DNA from: Streptomyces sp. NRRL S-646
Lineage (GTDB): Bacteria > Actinomycetota > Actinomycetes > Streptomycetales > Streptomycetaceae
Direction of reading: 5' to 3'
Assembly (NCBI RefSeq): GCF_000720765.1
Contig: NZ_JODC01000007.1
Span: forward strand, 124,001-188,000
Length of the DNA stretch: 64,000 nucleotides
Part shown: one piece after another, positions 55,351-63,431 of the stretch
Numbering within the stretch: position 1 is the first letter of the stretch
Layout of the letters: every line of letters starts with the position of its first letter
Program-made: the position numbers and the translations under genes
The notes under the pieces: generated by a model
What the model was told of the DNA's origin: nothing
What the model saw: the letters and a program-made list of their open reading frames with translations, nothing else
The model's database searches: none

Positions 55351-56600
55351 GCCCCCCTGTCGTTCGGACGCACGCAGTCGTTCACGCGCCGCATGACGGC
55401 CTTGACCAGAGTCTCATGCCTCTGCTCGAACGGCGGGTCGAGAACCAGCACTTCGTCGTGGCTTCCCGGCCAGCTCTCCCATACGTCGACGTCCCGGCCG
55501 GGAATGACCAGGACATGCATCCACGGGATCTTCTCGTGCAGTTGGGCGATCACTCGCTGCACGATGCCCAGGTCGCACCGCTTGGCGTCCAACAGCAGAA
55601 AGAAGCGTCCGAAGCTGCGCGGCTCCTCCGGGTTGTCGAGCTCCTGGTCCGGATCCAGGCCGATCGCCTGCTTGACCGCCTGCTCGCACTGATCCAGCAG
55701 ATAGAACTCAGGGTCGTCGTCGCCCGGGGGACGTCCCGCCGCTTTGGCTATGTAGTAGCTCCTGATGTCGACGCAGAAGGCCCTGGCCAGGTACTGCTCC
55801 CCGATCAGCGGGCTGTCGACGTTCAAGATGACGACACGGCGGATGGAGCCGTCGGTCTCCTTCACGATGCGCCTGGCCTCGTCCCGGTCGACCCAGACCG
55901 GGAGGATCATCGTCGCCAGCCGGCCCACCCGATCCCTCTCCAGACCGCCCATCCGGGCCACCAGCACCGCGTTGCCCAACTTCACGACGTCGTGCGTGTC
56001 GAGCATCTGCGAGGCCAGCAGCACGGGGGCGAGCCCGGGAATCAGTTCCTCGTGTTCCTCGGCGGGGATGTCCAGCTCCGTGGCGATCCGGGCAAGGGTC
56101 GACTGGTCCTTGATCTCTCTGAGCTGGATGCCGATGTTGTCGAGCCAGGCGCTGACCGCGTCGTCCCACAGTCGGCGAATCCGGGGAAACTGCCCAACGA
56201 GCCGGTTGACCTCCTCGTCCGCCCAGGTCCTCACGCGTTCGACGTCGTCGTCGGCGAGGTAGCGCAGCTCGGACGCCCGCAGTTGTCCGGCGGTGACTCC
56301 GCCCACCAGCACGGTGACCAGCACCATGCCGGGATGCAACGTCTTGCGCCAGTGCAGGATGTTGCTCTCGCGGCGCACCCAGGACGAGCCGAGGGCGGCC
56401 TCGTTGACCAGGACAAGGGCCGCGTCGCACTCGCCGAGGAACTTGGCGAGCTTCAGCTGCCAGGGCCGGCCGGGCTCCTGGAGACGTACGTCCAGCAGCA
56501 CCGTGTGGTGCCGTTCCTCCAGACCCTTCGCGATGGCGTCCCGCAGCCGGGCGGTCTGTTCATCCGAACTGGTGCTGTGGCTGATGAACACCTTGACCAC
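55344..56600 (-). CDS. TIR-domain protein (FxsC-like by context)
   Basis: 418 residues from the GTG at 56600 (VKVFISHSTSSDE). Residues 1-~130 are a standard TIR domain: FISHSTSSDE, LLDVRLQEPG, and SSWVRRESNI, where Glu78 is at the position of the catalytic Glu of TIR NADases. The C-terminal ~270 residues are a mixed alpha/beta region (DRDEARRIVKETDGSIRRVV, DIRSYYIAKAAGRPP, WESWPGSHDEVLVLD) that I do not recognise firmly; FxsC proteins of FxSxx-COOH loci also join TIR to an unusual C-terminal domain. It overlaps the SLATT-like gene by 41 nt and the MoxR gene by 7 nt. Whether it cleaves NAD is untested. Confidence 0.8.
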   Translation of the reverse strand: MVKVFISHSTSSDEQTARLRDAIAKGLEERHHTVLLDVRLQEPGRPWQLKLAKFLGECDAALVLVNEAALGSSWVRRESNILHWRKTLHPGMVLVTVLVGGVTAGQLRASELRYLADDDVERVRTWADEEVNRLVGQFPRIRRLWDDAVSAWLDNIGIQLREIKDQSTLARIATELDIPAEEHEELIPGLAPVLLASQMLDTHDVVKLGNAVLVARMGGLERDRVGRLATMILPVWVDRDEARRIVKETDGSIRRVVILNVDSPLIGEQYLARAFCVDIRSYYIAKAAGRPPGDDDPEFYLLDQCEQAVKQAIGLDPDQELDNPEEPRSFGRFFLLLDAKRCDLGIVQRVIAQLHEKIPWMHVLVIPGRDVDVWESWPGSHDEVLVLDPPFEQRHETLVKAVMRRVNDCVRPNDRGAW

Positions 56601-57258
56601 CCTCGCCCCGCCTTCGGTCCGCGATCCACTTGGCCATCCAACTCTCGCTCTGCACCGAGACGACGTGTTCCTGCCGCTCGGCGAGCTGATCGGCATCCGC
56701 ATCCGTGACCGGATCACACGGCTTCCACCACGGCGACGGCCGTTCCGGCTCACTTGCGGTTCTTCTGAACTCGACCTGCTGGGCCATGTGGCGCGCCGAC
56801 GGCCCATGGGAGATCACGACGGCCGAGACCGCGGCCACGACAGGGATCCAGCCGGCGGTCTGCTCCGCTTCGATGGCGCCGGCCACGGCGCCGAGCACCA
56901 CGGAGACTGCCGCCAGTACCTGCTCCCACCGCTCGACCGGCCGAGCCCGGCCGGCCATCTCTTCGGCCTTCGGACGGTCGTAACCGCCCAGCTCCGCATC
57001 CCGCCCCACCGTCTGCCGGCACCGGGCCATGAGCGGCGCGGCTCCCGCCGCCATGAGAGCCAGGAAGGCGGACCCCGGGCCGACCTGTGGGGCGAGCAGC
57101 ATGACTTGTACGGAGGCTGCTCCGAGCACCCCCGCAGCCACCAGCGCGGTCGTGCGTGCCAGGCCGATCACTGCCTTGTGCCGCCCCGCCGCCTGCGACC
57201 GGATGCTCTGGGCCCGCCAGATTTCCTCCGCCGCGGCCGCTCCCCCGCCAGTGTTCAC
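56560..57258 (-). CDS. Two-TM SLATT/DUF4231-like membrane protein
   Basis: About 232 residues from the GTG at 57258; the start lacks a strong ribosome site, so it is approximate. Two hydrophobic hairpins are seen, ALVAAGVLGAASVQVMLLA plus FLALMAAGAAPLM, and VLAAVSVVLGAVAGAI plus WIPVVAAVSAVVIS. Amphipathic helices flank them (EEIWRAQSIRSQAAGRHK; the end is rich in Gln, Glu and Trp). This layout is that of the SLATT/DUF4231 class, predicted pore-forming effectors tied to nucleotide-sensing defence systems. It sits between the maturase and TIR genes. SLATT assignment is by pattern only. Confidence 0.65.
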   Translation of the reverse strand: MNTGGGAAAAEEIWRAQSIRSQAAGRHKAVIGLARTTALVAAGVLGAASVQVMLLAPQVGPGSAFLALMAAGAAPLMARCRQTVGRDAELGGYDRPKAEEMAGRARPVERWEQVLAAVSVVLGAVAGAIEAEQTAGWIPVVAAVSAVVISHGPSARHMAQQVEFRRTASEPERPSPWWKPCDPVTDADADQLAERQEHVVSVQSESWMAKWIADRRRGEGGQGVHQPQHQFG

Positions 57259-57304
57259 GTCAGGATTCTGACGCGGCTTCAACTGCCTTGCAATGAGAAC
57301 TGAT

Positions 57305-58570
57305 TCAATCGGGCAGGAGCGGTCCCGACCGCAGAACCGATTCGATTCTGTGTGCGACATGTCTGATGAGCAGCTCGAGATCCGCGCAATATACCGATCT
57401 GTTTCGAAATCCGCTGCCCTTCCGATAGCGGTGGGCGTAGTGGCCGCCTCCGCAAACGCGCAACATCGGACAGTGCAGGCAGTCACCGGAGAGCGCACCG
57501 ACTCCCAACTGCCGTGCCACGATGCCCGGATGCTCCAGCACGTCGTCAAAGCTGTTCCGGAAGACACTCATGCCGGTCGAGGGCGCCTGAGGATACGCCG
57601 CCTTGAGGGAATCCACCTGCTCGATGTCACCGTCCGTCTCCACGAGGACGGCCGCAACCGGGGAGAGCCCGACGGCTTCCGCCCCGCTCGAGAATCCGAG
57701 GAGCAGTCCGATGATTTCGGTGAAGAGCCGGATCCGGGTCCGATACCGGCCGTCGTCGAACCAGCGGTCGAAGACGCGGGCGAGCCACTCCCCGTAGGGC
57801 GCCGAGCCCGCGCTGGAAGGGCCCTTGCCAGGTGGCGGTGATTCCCAGTTCGCGTGCGGCAGGAGCAGGTCGAGGGCGGCAGGACTGAACTCCATCAGGG
57901 AGTCGTAGACATCCTCCGGGTCCAGATCGAGATCGATGGTGGACAGGATGCCGGCGTAGGCCTCGGGATGGCGGGCGAGCAGCACGAGGCCACGGCTGGC
58001 GGCCTCCCAGGCGGGCCGACCGGCATGGTCGACGCGCCGCTTGTTGTGCTCGGCCCTGCCGCCGTCGAGGCTGACGCCGACCCGGATGTCGGCCTTCGCC
58101 AACCGGCGTACGGCGTCCGCGGTCAGCAGCGTGCCGTTGGTCTGGACGCTGACGCACACCTCGCAGTGCGCGCCGGCGGCCGCCCGCACCGCGGCGCGCA
58201 CCTCGGAGACCTGACGCAGTGCCGTCTCCACGCCGCCCAGCAGCGGCTCACCGCCATGCAGTTCGATACGGATCCGTCCGAGTCCGTGGGCTGCCACGTG
58301 CTCACCGATCCGTTCGGCACTGCGTTCGAGCACATCCTGCGCGACCCTGGGGGGACGGCCTCTCCAGGAGTCGTCTGCGGAGTTGTACACATAGCAGTAA
58401 TTGCAGAGCAGATTGCAGCGACTGTTCAGTTTCAGGACGAACTGGTGGAAGGGCATCGGCGGTGTACCCGCGTGGCGGAGGGCCGGCACATCCAGCAGCC
58501 GGTGAGGCCACGGAGCCGACGCGTGCACGTCTGCCGAAGCCGCCGCTCCCCCTTCGGGACTTTCTCTCAC
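57305..58570 (-). CDS. FxsB-type radical SAM/SPASM peptide maturase
   Basis: 421 residues from the GTG at 58570, 1 nt after the precursor stop. The radical SAM cluster motif CNLLCNYCY (Cys52, 56, 59) opens the barrel, LHGGEPLLGG is the GGE SAM-binding motif, and VGVSLDGGRAEHNKRR is the usual later strand. The SPASM region has DCLHCPMLRVCGGGHYAHRY and NRSVYCADL (Cys ~364, 367, 373, 395), matching the FxsB/cyclophane-forming branch. Such enzymes join an aromatic ring to the beta-carbon of a residue two positions on. Its own substrate would be the adjacent peptide. Confidence 0.9.
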   Translation of the reverse strand: MRESPEGGAAASADVHASAPWPHRLLDVPALRHAGTPPMPFHQFVLKLNSRCNLLCNYCYVYNSADDSWRGRPPRVAQDVLERSAERIGEHVAAHGLGRIRIELHGGEPLLGGVETALRQVSEVRAAVRAAAGAHCEVCVSVQTNGTLLTADAVRRLAKADIRVGVSLDGGRAEHNKRRVDHAGRPAWEAASRGLVLLARHPEAYAGILSTIDLDLDPEDVYDSLMEFSPAALDLLLPHANWESPPPGKGPSSAGSAPYGEWLARVFDRWFDDGRYRTRIRLFTEIIGLLLGFSSGAEAVGLSPVAAVLVETDGDIEQVDSLKAAYPQAPSTGMSVFRNSFDDVLEHPGIVARQLGVGALSGDCLHCPMLRVCGGGHYAHRYRKGSGFRNRSVYCADLELLIRHVAHRIESVLRSGPLLPD

Positions 58571-58571
58571 C

Positions 58572-58775
58572 TCAGGGACTGTCCTCGTAGTACGCGATCG
58601 GCCGGCCGGCCGCCTGCCTCTCCCTCTCCAGCAGGTGGCGCAGCACCTCCGTCAGCACTGGGTGTCCCAGGCCGCGCCGCAGCAGCTCCAGGCCGCCGCC
58701 CGAAGCGGGGCTGAACCGAACCGCTTGATCGGGGCCGTCAGCCACGAGGTGGCCGTCCAGCCGAGGATTGGACAC
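58572..58775 (-). CDS. Candidate RiPP precursor with C-terminal YYEDSP
   Basis: 67 residues. The GTG at 58775 has the strongest site, GGAGGGAG with 7 nt spacing; an ATG at 58820 is possible but weaker. The leader is Gly/Pro/Arg-rich (SNPRLDGHLVADGPDQ) with a helix (LTEVLRHLLERERQAAGRP), and the peptide ends IAYYEDSP. Lined up with the F-x-S-x-x-COOH signature of FxsA, the last five residues are Y-E-D-S-P: Tyr replaces Phe and Asp replaces Ser. Its TGA is 1 nt from the maturase start, which argues for a precursor-enzyme pair. The core and cross-link are inferred, not shown. Confidence 0.72.
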   Translation of the reverse strand: MSNPRLDGHLVADGPDQAVRFSPASGGGLELLRRGLGHPVLTEVLRHLLERERQAAGRPIAYYEDSP

Positions 58776-58794
58776 TCTGCTCCCTCCGCGATCA

Positions 58795-58807
58795 GTCACT
58801 ACGTGAC
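58795..58807. promoter_or_regulatory. Palindrome just upstream of the peptide/STAND operon
   Basis: GTCAC-TAC-GTGAC is a 5+3+5 perfect inverted repeat, 20 nt upstream of the precursor start. It could be an operator for the whole operon. No regulator gene is adjacent, so the protein that might bind is unknown. It would lie in the coding region if the ATG at 58820 were used. Confidence 0.35.
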
Positions 58808-59047
58808 GTGGCTGTGCCATATCCCGTCGCTCACGACACGACGACGGGCCAATGGTAGAGCCCGCCGCGGGCCTTGGGGCCTCCAACGGCCCTTCCGCCC
58901 CAGGCGAGTCCGGCCCTCCGCTTTGACTTCGCGATGTTGATCACGCCGCGGGAGGTCTTCGCCGGTGCGCCTGGCGGCCGCGACACCCTCCGTCGCGCCG
59001 GTAACGTGCCCGATCGGCCCGGTCCTCGATGAGCCGGACTGCGTTGA

Positions 59048-61747
59048 TCACGAGCCCTCCTCACCCGAAGGTGAAGAGGGCTCGTCCTGGGCCGTACGCC
59101 AGACCGATCTGTGCTGGCCGAGCCGCTCACACACGAACCCGTGGCTGCCGGGCCCGAGGTCCGACACAGTGATCACCCCGCCCGTCACTTCCACGCCCCG
59201 AGTCGACGCCCGACGCCCGTCCCACAGTGTCTGCCGGCCGGCGCGCACGCTCTGCCGGTGCGCGTCGCCGGGGAAGGAGACCGACCCCCGCGTGTGTGCC
59301 GGTACGTGGGCGGTGAGGCGGAAAGCCTGATCGCCGTTGTCCCACTCGACGCGCAACGGGCCGTGTGGCGTGGGCAGTTGACCCGTCGCCCAGTCGACGT
59401 CTCCGGGCTGCGGGCGTATCTCCCAGGTGGCGTAACCGGGCGAGGTCGGGCGGGCTCCCAGCAGGTGGTGCGTCAGAGCCGGCAGGACGCCCGTGGACCA
59501 GCCGTGGGCCATGCTCGTGTACGCGCCCTCGTACAGGGAGCCGCCGGGGCCGATGCCTTCCCAGTGGGTGATGCCGGGGTCGTTCTGGTCCATCCAGCCG
59601 TAGGTGCGCCGGATCTGGTCGAGCGCGGATGCGGCCCGGCCCGTCAGGAAGCGGGCCTCGATCTCGGAGTAGGAGGTGAAGGCGTACACGCGCTGGGAGG
59701 CCTGGTCGAAGAGGGTGTCGTTGTCCATGAAGGCGTTGCCGTACGGCCGCCGCGTCGTGGCGTCGAGATGGGCGAGCGCCGAGGCGGCGCGGTCCGCGTC
59801 GGCGATGCCGGTGACCACGGCCAGTGCGTTGCCGTCCTGGGCATGACGCACCGGGCCGGTGGTGGAGTCCAGGTAGGCGCCCGCCGCCGCGTCCCAGAGC
59901 AGCGCGTTGACGGCCTGGGCGACCTTGTCCGCCCTGGCGGTCCAGCGCTCGGCGTCGCTTCCGCGGCCCAGCAGGCGGGCCAGCCGGGCCCCGGCCCGCA
60001 GGGCCTGCACGTACAGGGCGTTGTAGTAGGTGACCTGGCCGGTGCGGCCCAGGAAGGCGTAGTCGCCATAACCGCCGGTGCCGTTCAGGCCCTTGCGCAG
60101 CAGACCCGCGTCGTCCGTGACGCCGGGGTACCAGGTGTCCAGGACCTTGACCAGGTTCGGGTGGTGGCGGGCGGCGTAGGAAGTGTCGCCGGTGTAGAGG
60201 ACGTAGTCCCAGCTGCAGGTGACCCAGTACAGCGGATAGTCGAAGAGGGGCAGGGTGTAGTTCGAGATGGAGGCGGGCGGGATCCAGCCGTCGGAGCGCT
60301 GGTGCGCGGCGAGGTCGGCGAGCACGTTGCGGGCCGCTTCGGCGGTGTCGTCGTGGGTCAGGTACAGGGTGCGTGCGGAGACCGCGAGGTCGCCGACGTA
60401 GGGGTCGCGGTCGCGTTTGGCGCCGTCGTGCAGGACCAGCTTGCCCTCCAGGCCGGCGCTCCAGGCGCCGCGCGGGTCGACGTCGTCCTGGCGGAAGGTG
60501 TCGGTGACCAGTTCGTTGGTGTACGACGCCCCGTACCAGTAGCGGTTCAGCTCCTCGTCGGAGCACAGGAACCAGCCGCGGTAGGTGCTGGGCGTGCCCA
60601 GGTATCCGGTGAACTGCAGGGCCACCGAGTCGATCTCGACCTCGCCCCACGGCTGTGCCGCGGGAGCGTCCGTGGCGAGGGCGTCGAGGGCGATCCTGAG
60701 GTAGCGGAAGCCGTGCAGCCCGTCCGCGAAGACCTTGTCACCGGACTGGAAGCCCTTGTGGTCGGTCCAGTCGGCGCCGGTTGCCGGGACGGCGAACTGG
60801 TCCGTGCCCTGTCCGGTGCCGCCCGCCTGGTCGGAGCGGGTGAAGTCCGAGCGGTCGGTGAGGAACTGGCGGGTCTCGGAGAACGCCAGCCGCACGCCCG
60901 GGGAGTTGTCGGAGGCCGAGGTGAAGTTGATCCGCGGGTATCCGACCACGACCTTGCCGAAGTCCACGGTGACGCTCGGCACGGGGATCGGGTCGACGGG
61001 CGCGGGCCAGACTTCGTTGATACGGGTGAAAGCTCCGCGCGGTGTGTCCTGCACAGCCGTCACGGTGATGCGTACGCGGTCGGTCGTGACCGGCGAGGTG
61101 AAGGGCACGGCCTTCTGGATGACATCGTTGTCCACGACCGTGGCTGCGGTCTGCCATGCGCCGTCGCGCCACACCTCGACGGTGAACGTGGTCGGTACGC
61201 CGTCGCTGTTGGAGACGACTGTGACGCCGGGCAGCTGCATGGTTTGCGGCAGGAGGATGGTGAGGGTGTCGGGGAACGCCCCGACCGTGTCGTCGTTCCA
61301 GAACGTGTCCGGGTTGCCGTCGATGGCGTTGGCGGCGTCGTAGGTACGCGGCTGACCGTCGTTGCCGTTGTTGCCGGCATGGGCCGAGGAGGCCTCGGCA
61401 GTGGTGCCGTCGGGCCAGCGGGGTGCCGCCGCGGCGCGGGGACGCCGCAGGACCGTTGCAGCTGCGCCGGGCTTGAGCAGCGCCTCGGCATTGTCGACCT
61501 CGCCGCTGGTCGCGGCGATCCGGGCGGGCCGGACGGTGCGCGAGGACGGCGCCTGGACGTAGCGGTGCCAGCCCTTGGCGCGACGGGCCGCGTCGTCGGC
61601 GACAGGGGCGGCTTCCTCCTCGGCGGGGAGCGCCGCCGCTGCGGGGAGTCCGGCGGAGGCGAGGGCCGCCGTCAGCCCGACCGCGCCGACCCTGGCCATC
61701 ACGGTGCGTCTGGGGATGTCGTTCTCCGGTGTGCCGTTCGACGTCAC
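59048..61747 (-). CDS. Secreted GH78-type alpha-L-rhamnosidase
   Basis: 899 residues. The GTG at 61747 has GGGAGG upstream. A Tat signal (IPRRTVMARVGAVGLTAALA, cleavage near AALPA) opens it, followed by a discoidin-like region (~120-265, AIDGNPDTFWNDDTVGAFPD) and an (alpha/alpha)6 barrel. FRQDDVDPRGAWSAGLEGKL is close to the acid motif of GH78, and EGIGPGGSLYEGAYTSMAHG is in the usual place. The C-terminal ~20 codons encode a low-complexity tail (DEPSSPSGEEGS), whose DNA is also a terminator hairpin. A LacI-like site lies 26 nt upstream. The substrate is inferred from the family. Confidence 0.85.
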   Translation of the reverse strand: MTSNGTPENDIPRRTVMARVGAVGLTAALASAGLPAAAALPAEEEAAPVADDAARRAKGWHRYVQAPSSRTVRPARIAATSGEVDNAEALLKPGAAATVLRRPRAAAAPRWPDGTTAEASSAHAGNNGNDGQPRTYDAANAIDGNPDTFWNDDTVGAFPDTLTILLPQTMQLPGVTVVSNSDGVPTTFTVEVWRDGAWQTAATVVDNDVIQKAVPFTSPVTTDRVRITVTAVQDTPRGAFTRINEVWPAPVDPIPVPSVTVDFGKVVVGYPRINFTSASDNSPGVRLAFSETRQFLTDRSDFTRSDQAGGTGQGTDQFAVPATGADWTDHKGFQSGDKVFADGLHGFRYLRIALDALATDAPAAQPWGEVEIDSVALQFTGYLGTPSTYRGWFLCSDEELNRYWYGASYTNELVTDTFRQDDVDPRGAWSAGLEGKLVLHDGAKRDRDPYVGDLAVSARTLYLTHDDTAEAARNVLADLAAHQRSDGWIPPASISNYTLPLFDYPLYWVTCSWDYVLYTGDTSYAARHHPNLVKVLDTWYPGVTDDAGLLRKGLNGTGGYGDYAFLGRTGQVTYYNALYVQALRAGARLARLLGRGSDAERWTARADKVAQAVNALLWDAAAGAYLDSTTGPVRHAQDGNALAVVTGIADADRAASALAHLDATTRRPYGNAFMDNDTLFDQASQRVYAFTSYSEIEARFLTGRAASALDQIRRTYGWMDQNDPGITHWEGIGPGGSLYEGAYTSMAHGWSTGVLPALTHHLLGARPTSPGYATWEIRPQPGDVDWATGQLPTPHGPLRVEWDNGDQAFRLTAHVPAHTRGSVSFPGDAHRQSVRAGRQTLWDGRRASTRGVEVTGGVITVSDLGPGSHGFVCERLGQHRSVWRTAQDEPSSPSGEEGS
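59050..59085 (-). terminator. Hairpin terminator overlapping the end of the GH78 gene
   Basis: ACGAGCCCTC and GAGGGCTCGT pair perfectly, and inside them TCACC pairs with GGTGA, with one mismatch between and a CGAA loop (TTCG on the transcribed minus strand, a very stable tetraloop). The stem begins at the last sense codons of the GH78 gene and ends at its stop. Confidence 0.75.
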
Positions 61748-61772
61748 TGCGCCTCCCTGAGCAGACGGGGAT

Positions 61773-61784
61773 TGAATCGTTTCA
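61773..61784. promoter_or_regulatory. LacI-like operator upstream of the GH78 gene
   Basis: TGAATCGTTTCA is palindromic except for one base pair and matches the CG-centred TGAAACGTTTCA type used by many LacI-family repressors. It lies 26 nt upstream of the GTG start. No LacI-type gene is in the window. Confidence 0.5.
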
Positions 61785-61901
61785 GACGATGGTGGTGACG
61801 TGACGGTATCCCGAACACCGGGCGCCCGTACAGAGATTGGACAGGAGTCGGGCGGCCCGGCGGAGAGGGCCGGAGTCGTCAGGACCGGGCCGGGAGCGCC
61901 C

Positions 61902-63374
61902 TCACTCGGCGTCGGCGACGACCGAGCCGACCCGCTCGGCCAGGCCCGGATCGCGGCGCACCAGCAGGCTCGCGTAACCGACGGACAGCAGCAGGGCGAC
62001 CAGCGCCGCGACGGGGAACCAGCTGTACGGCGCGGGCTGGCCGGGCTTGGCCAGGTAGTACAGCGGCACCAGGATCGCGAGCGCGCCGAGGGCGGGCAGC
62101 ACCAGGTGGCGGCCGGTGCGGAACTCCTGCGGCCGGTAGCGGCGGTAGTAGAGCGGCAGGGCGATGTTGGACGCGAGATAGACCAGCAGGATGAGGATGG
62201 AGCCCAGGCTGGAGGACTCGGTGAAGAAGACGACGGGATTCATCGGGCCGCCGTCGGCGCCGAGCAAATGGCCCAGCCCCCAGCCGCCGATGATCAGCAG
62301 GGAGATTGCGGCGAAGGTGACGATCGCGTTGTTCGGCGTACGGCGGGTGGGGTGGACGTAGCCGAAGAACGACGGCAGCAGTCCCTCGCGTCCGGCGTTG
62401 AACACCAGGCGGGCCTGGGAGTTGATGCCTGCGATCAGCACACCGAGGGTGGAGGTCAGACCGCCGAGGTAGGCGAGGAACGCGAGCGCGCCGAGGGTGT
62501 CGTGGGCGACGTCGATGAACGGGATGCGGGCCTCGCCGAGCCGGGCGACGTCGTAGTCGAAGCCGGTGACCGTGGCGTAGGAGAAGAGGATGTAGCTCAC
62601 GGTCATGATCCCGATGGAGGAGAACACGGCGCGGCCGACGTTGCGCCGGGGGTTCTCCGTCTCCTCGGCCAGGGCCGCGGAGTTCTCCCAGCCGATGAAG
62701 AGATAGACCGCAAGCGGGAAGCCCGCCGCCAGGCCCCGCAGGCCGTGGTGGATGTGGTCGGGCAGGAACGGCGCGGCGGAGAGGTTGCCGCGGTGTTCGA
62801 CGAGGGCGGCGACCGAGACCACGACGAGGACCAGCATCTCGACGCCGAAGAAGTAGCCGGCCCACTTGGTGGAGACCACCACCCCACGCAGCATCAGCAC
62901 CACCGACAGTCCGGTCAGCAGCAGCGTCCAGATGATCCAGGGCAGGTCGACGCCGGTGTAGTGGTGCAGGGTGATCTGCACGAAACCGCCGGAGATCGCG
63001 ATGACGGAGGCCATCGCGATGATGTAGCCGAGTACGGCGAGCAGGGCCGTGGTCACCGCGCTGACCGGCCCGAAGGTCTTGCCGACGAAGGTGATGAAGC
63101 TGCCCGCCGAGGGGTGGGCGCGGGAGAACTGGGCGAGCGTGTTGCCCAGCAGGGCGACCGCGATGCCCGCCGCGAGGATGGTCAGCGGGGACGCGACACC
63201 GGCGGTGGTGGACAGGAAGGCGAAGCCGAAGAAGAAGCTCATGGCCGGGCCGACGTTGGCCATGGTGGCGGCGGCGATGTCGGCCATGCCGAGCACGCCG
63301 CCGCGCAGCCGCTGGGGCGTGCCGCCGACGGCGCCCGGCGTCGGCGGCGGACCGACGGCTTTGGGGTCGGGCAT
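61902..63374 (-). CDS. APC-family amino-acid permease
   Basis: 490 residues with 12 or so membrane segments in the amino-acid/polyamine/organocation pattern. GMADIAAATMANVGPAMSFF (~29-48) is the helix 1 opening, FVGKTFGPVSAVTTALLAVL follows helix 2, and YLFIGWENSAALAEETENP is typical of helix 6 and its loop. The ATG at 63374 follows AAGGAG. It is downstream, on the same strand, of the GntR-type regulator gene, which probably controls it. The transported amine or amino acid is unknown. Confidence 0.9.
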   Translation of the reverse strand: MPDPKAVGPPPTPGAVGGTPQRLRGGVLGMADIAAATMANVGPAMSFFFGFAFLSTTAGVASPLTILAAGIAVALLGNTLAQFSRAHPSAGSFITFVGKTFGPVSAVTTALLAVLGYIIAMASVIAISGGFVQITLHHYTGVDLPWIIWTLLLTGLSVVLMLRGVVVSTKWAGYFFGVEMLVLVVVSVAALVEHRGNLSAAPFLPDHIHHGLRGLAAGFPLAVYLFIGWENSAALAEETENPRRNVGRAVFSSIGIMTVSYILFSYATVTGFDYDVARLGEARIPFIDVAHDTLGALAFLAYLGGLTSTLGVLIAGINSQARLVFNAGREGLLPSFFGYVHPTRRTPNNAIVTFAAISLLIIGGWGLGHLLGADGGPMNPVVFFTESSSLGSILILLVYLASNIALPLYYRRYRPQEFRTGRHLVLPALGALAILVPLYYLAKPGQPAPYSWFPVAALVALLLSVGYASLLVRRDPGLAERVGSVVADAE

Positions 63375-63431
63375 GGCGGCGGCTCCTTCTGATCCGGTGC
63401 GTGCGGCGGTGCGAGCGGTGCGCGGGGGATG

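Noticed and set aside
58831..59130. Minus-strand frame between the GH78 and precursor genes
   Set aside because: It begins inside the GH78 terminator region, has no ribosome site and reads basic, repetitive sequence with no family. It is probably non-coding leader of the peptide operon.
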